In this document: one piece after another, positions 63,026 through 64,000 of the stretch | How the letters are laid out: the number at the start of each line of letters is the position of its first letter | Numbering within the stretch: position 1 is the stretch's first letter | Source: Schizochytrium sp. TIO01 | Taxonomy: Eukaryota > Sar > Bigyra > Thraustochytrida > Thraustochytriidae | NCBI GenBank assembly: GCA_004764695.1 | Contig: SMSO01000032.1 | Span: forward strand, 1,634,501-1,698,500 | Direction: 5' to 3' | Length of the DNA: 64,000 nucleotides | Position numbers and translations under genes: made by a program | The notes under the pieces: model-generated | Databases searched by the model: none | What the model was told of the DNA's origin: nothing | Seen by the model: only the letters and a program-made list of their open reading frames with translations

Positions 63026-63666
63026 CTTGGTCCTGGCGCCTGACTGGTTTCGCGCATGGCGTGGGCCCTCATTTTGCAGGCGGCACGGAATTCCAACTCT
63101 TGAGAAATTGCGAGTGCTGGCGAGCGAAGATGTGGTGGACCCTCGTTGAAGGATTTTAGTGCAAGTTTAGTCTGCCAAGGGCTCGGAGGAGTTGAAAAAG
63201 AGGGTGTTGGTCTCTGCGTTTTAGGTTGCGGAATTCGCTTCGGAAATCTCCAGCTCAGCAGAATTCCAAGGTGAGCCAAGCTTGGGTTTTCATTCGCTTT
63301 CAGAAAGGTCATTTCCACAGCGAACGGGCTCGAATCAATTAGAGCAGAGACTACAAAGCTAAGTGTCAGTCGGGAACTTTAACTGCGATTCAATTTATTT
63401 ATATAAGCTCGGTGCTAAAATCAGATTTGACTTTTTATTATCAACTTGTAAACAAAAGGCAAGCAAAAGGTTGGTCATTTCGACTCCTCAAGCGCTGCGA
63501 CCAATTGCAGGCGATGTGCTTAGGTTGTCCCATGGCATTTAATTCCAGCCAGGCGACTGGCGCAAAATTCAGGTTGAAAGATGCAGTGTCCTCGTCCCAG
63601 CCTTGATTCCGGCGAGAGCCTCTTCGGATACGTCTGCGCGAGAAAAGATATGGTTGCATTACATCT

Positions 63667-63738
63667 ATTCATTCATTCATTCATTCATTCATTCATTCAT
63701 TCATTCATTCATTCATTCATTCATTCATTCATTCATTC
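63667..63738. repeat. (ATTC)n microsatellite
   Basis: Eighteen perfect ATTC copies, the longest pure microsatellite in the window. Confidence 0.95.
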
Positions 63739-64000
63739 CTCTCTTGATCAGAAGTGCGCATCGCTCTTGGCGCCTCAGCTGCCACGACGGAATTTCCATG
63801 ACACAAACCAAAACGCAGAAAGAACTAGCAAGTAGGTACCAAGTACAAACAAACAAAGACCTCTTCTTCGACTGCTGCGAAAACTTGTGGGCCTTCCAAG
63901 AGCACAGAACGTTCATCCTTTCGCGTTGAGAACCAGATCAGCCTCCTTCCATCCCTCCCTCACGATCACTCACTCAACCCATCACTCGATCAATCAATCA

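Larger units (their letters stand above)
60590..64000. other. 3.4-kb repeat-rich end of window, no gene recognised
   Basis: Contains the repeats listed separately and a GC-rich, CpG-rich patch at about 62100-62950. Frames there (62192-62671 minus, 62448-62816 plus, 62107-62367 plus) are open because the DNA is GC-rich and stop-poor; none shows a domain. The patch could be the promoter or leader of a gene beyond the right edge. Confidence 0.4.

Noticed and set aside
63667-63738. CRISPR-like or telomere-like regular array
   Set aside because: It is a plain (ATTC)n microsatellite with no spacers and not a telomeric unit.

Overview
This window is nuclear DNA of a unicellular eukaryote with a compact, intron-poor genome. 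Genes lie on both strands as long single-exon frames or with one or two short introns of 145-291 bp that start GTAAGT and end in AG. Intergenic DNA is AT-rich and full of tri-, tetra- and pentanucleotide microsatellites. The gene set is eukaryotic (Rab7, dyskerin, DDX54/Dbp10, ELOF1, KEOPS Pcc1, peroxisomal-type FAD monooxygenases). A stramenopile such as a labyrinthulomycete/thraustochytrid would fit, but that is an inference; no single-copy marker here fixes the lineage.

Left part (0-12.2 kb): the 3' end of a HEAT-like protein gene, an unknown basic protein, a SAM-domain protein (minus), a three-exon ELOF1 gene, a membrane-anchored FAD amine-oxidase-like protein (minus), a three-exon Pcc1/LAGE3-like KEOPS subunit, and a class II dihydroorotase (minus). 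ELOF1 and Pcc1 are very short genes that appear only when exons are joined.

Middle part (14.7-33.2 kb): a same-strand run of secretory-pathway genes. It holds two tandem type II membrane O-fucosyltransferase-like paralogs with different intron positions, a membrane-anchored metzincin protease and an orphan multi-pass membrane protein. A glycine-rich beta-helix-like protein follows, then an acidic protein with a dual-acylation N terminus (minus). The 33.2-37.5 kb stretch has no convincing gene and carries a striking AAAGC repeat block.

Right part (37.4-60.6 kb): Rab7 with a substituted NKxD motif, dyskerin/Cbf5 (minus), the DEAD-box helicase DDX54/Dbp10, a 1941-residue WW/EF-hand/ankyrin protein, a mitochondrial-type membrane protein, a sirtuin (minus), and two tandem Baeyer-Villiger-like FAD monooxygenases (minus) ending in a PTS1-like SRL. 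The last 3.4 kb is repeat-rich and shows no gene.

The most interesting signal is in DDX54. Its conserved C-terminal Dbp10 domain lies in the +1 frame, and the 0-frame stops exactly at TCC-TGA-T, the site used for +1 programmed frameshifting in ornithine decarboxylase antizyme mRNAs. Either this is a second gene using antizyme-type recoding, or there is a one-base indel in the sequence.
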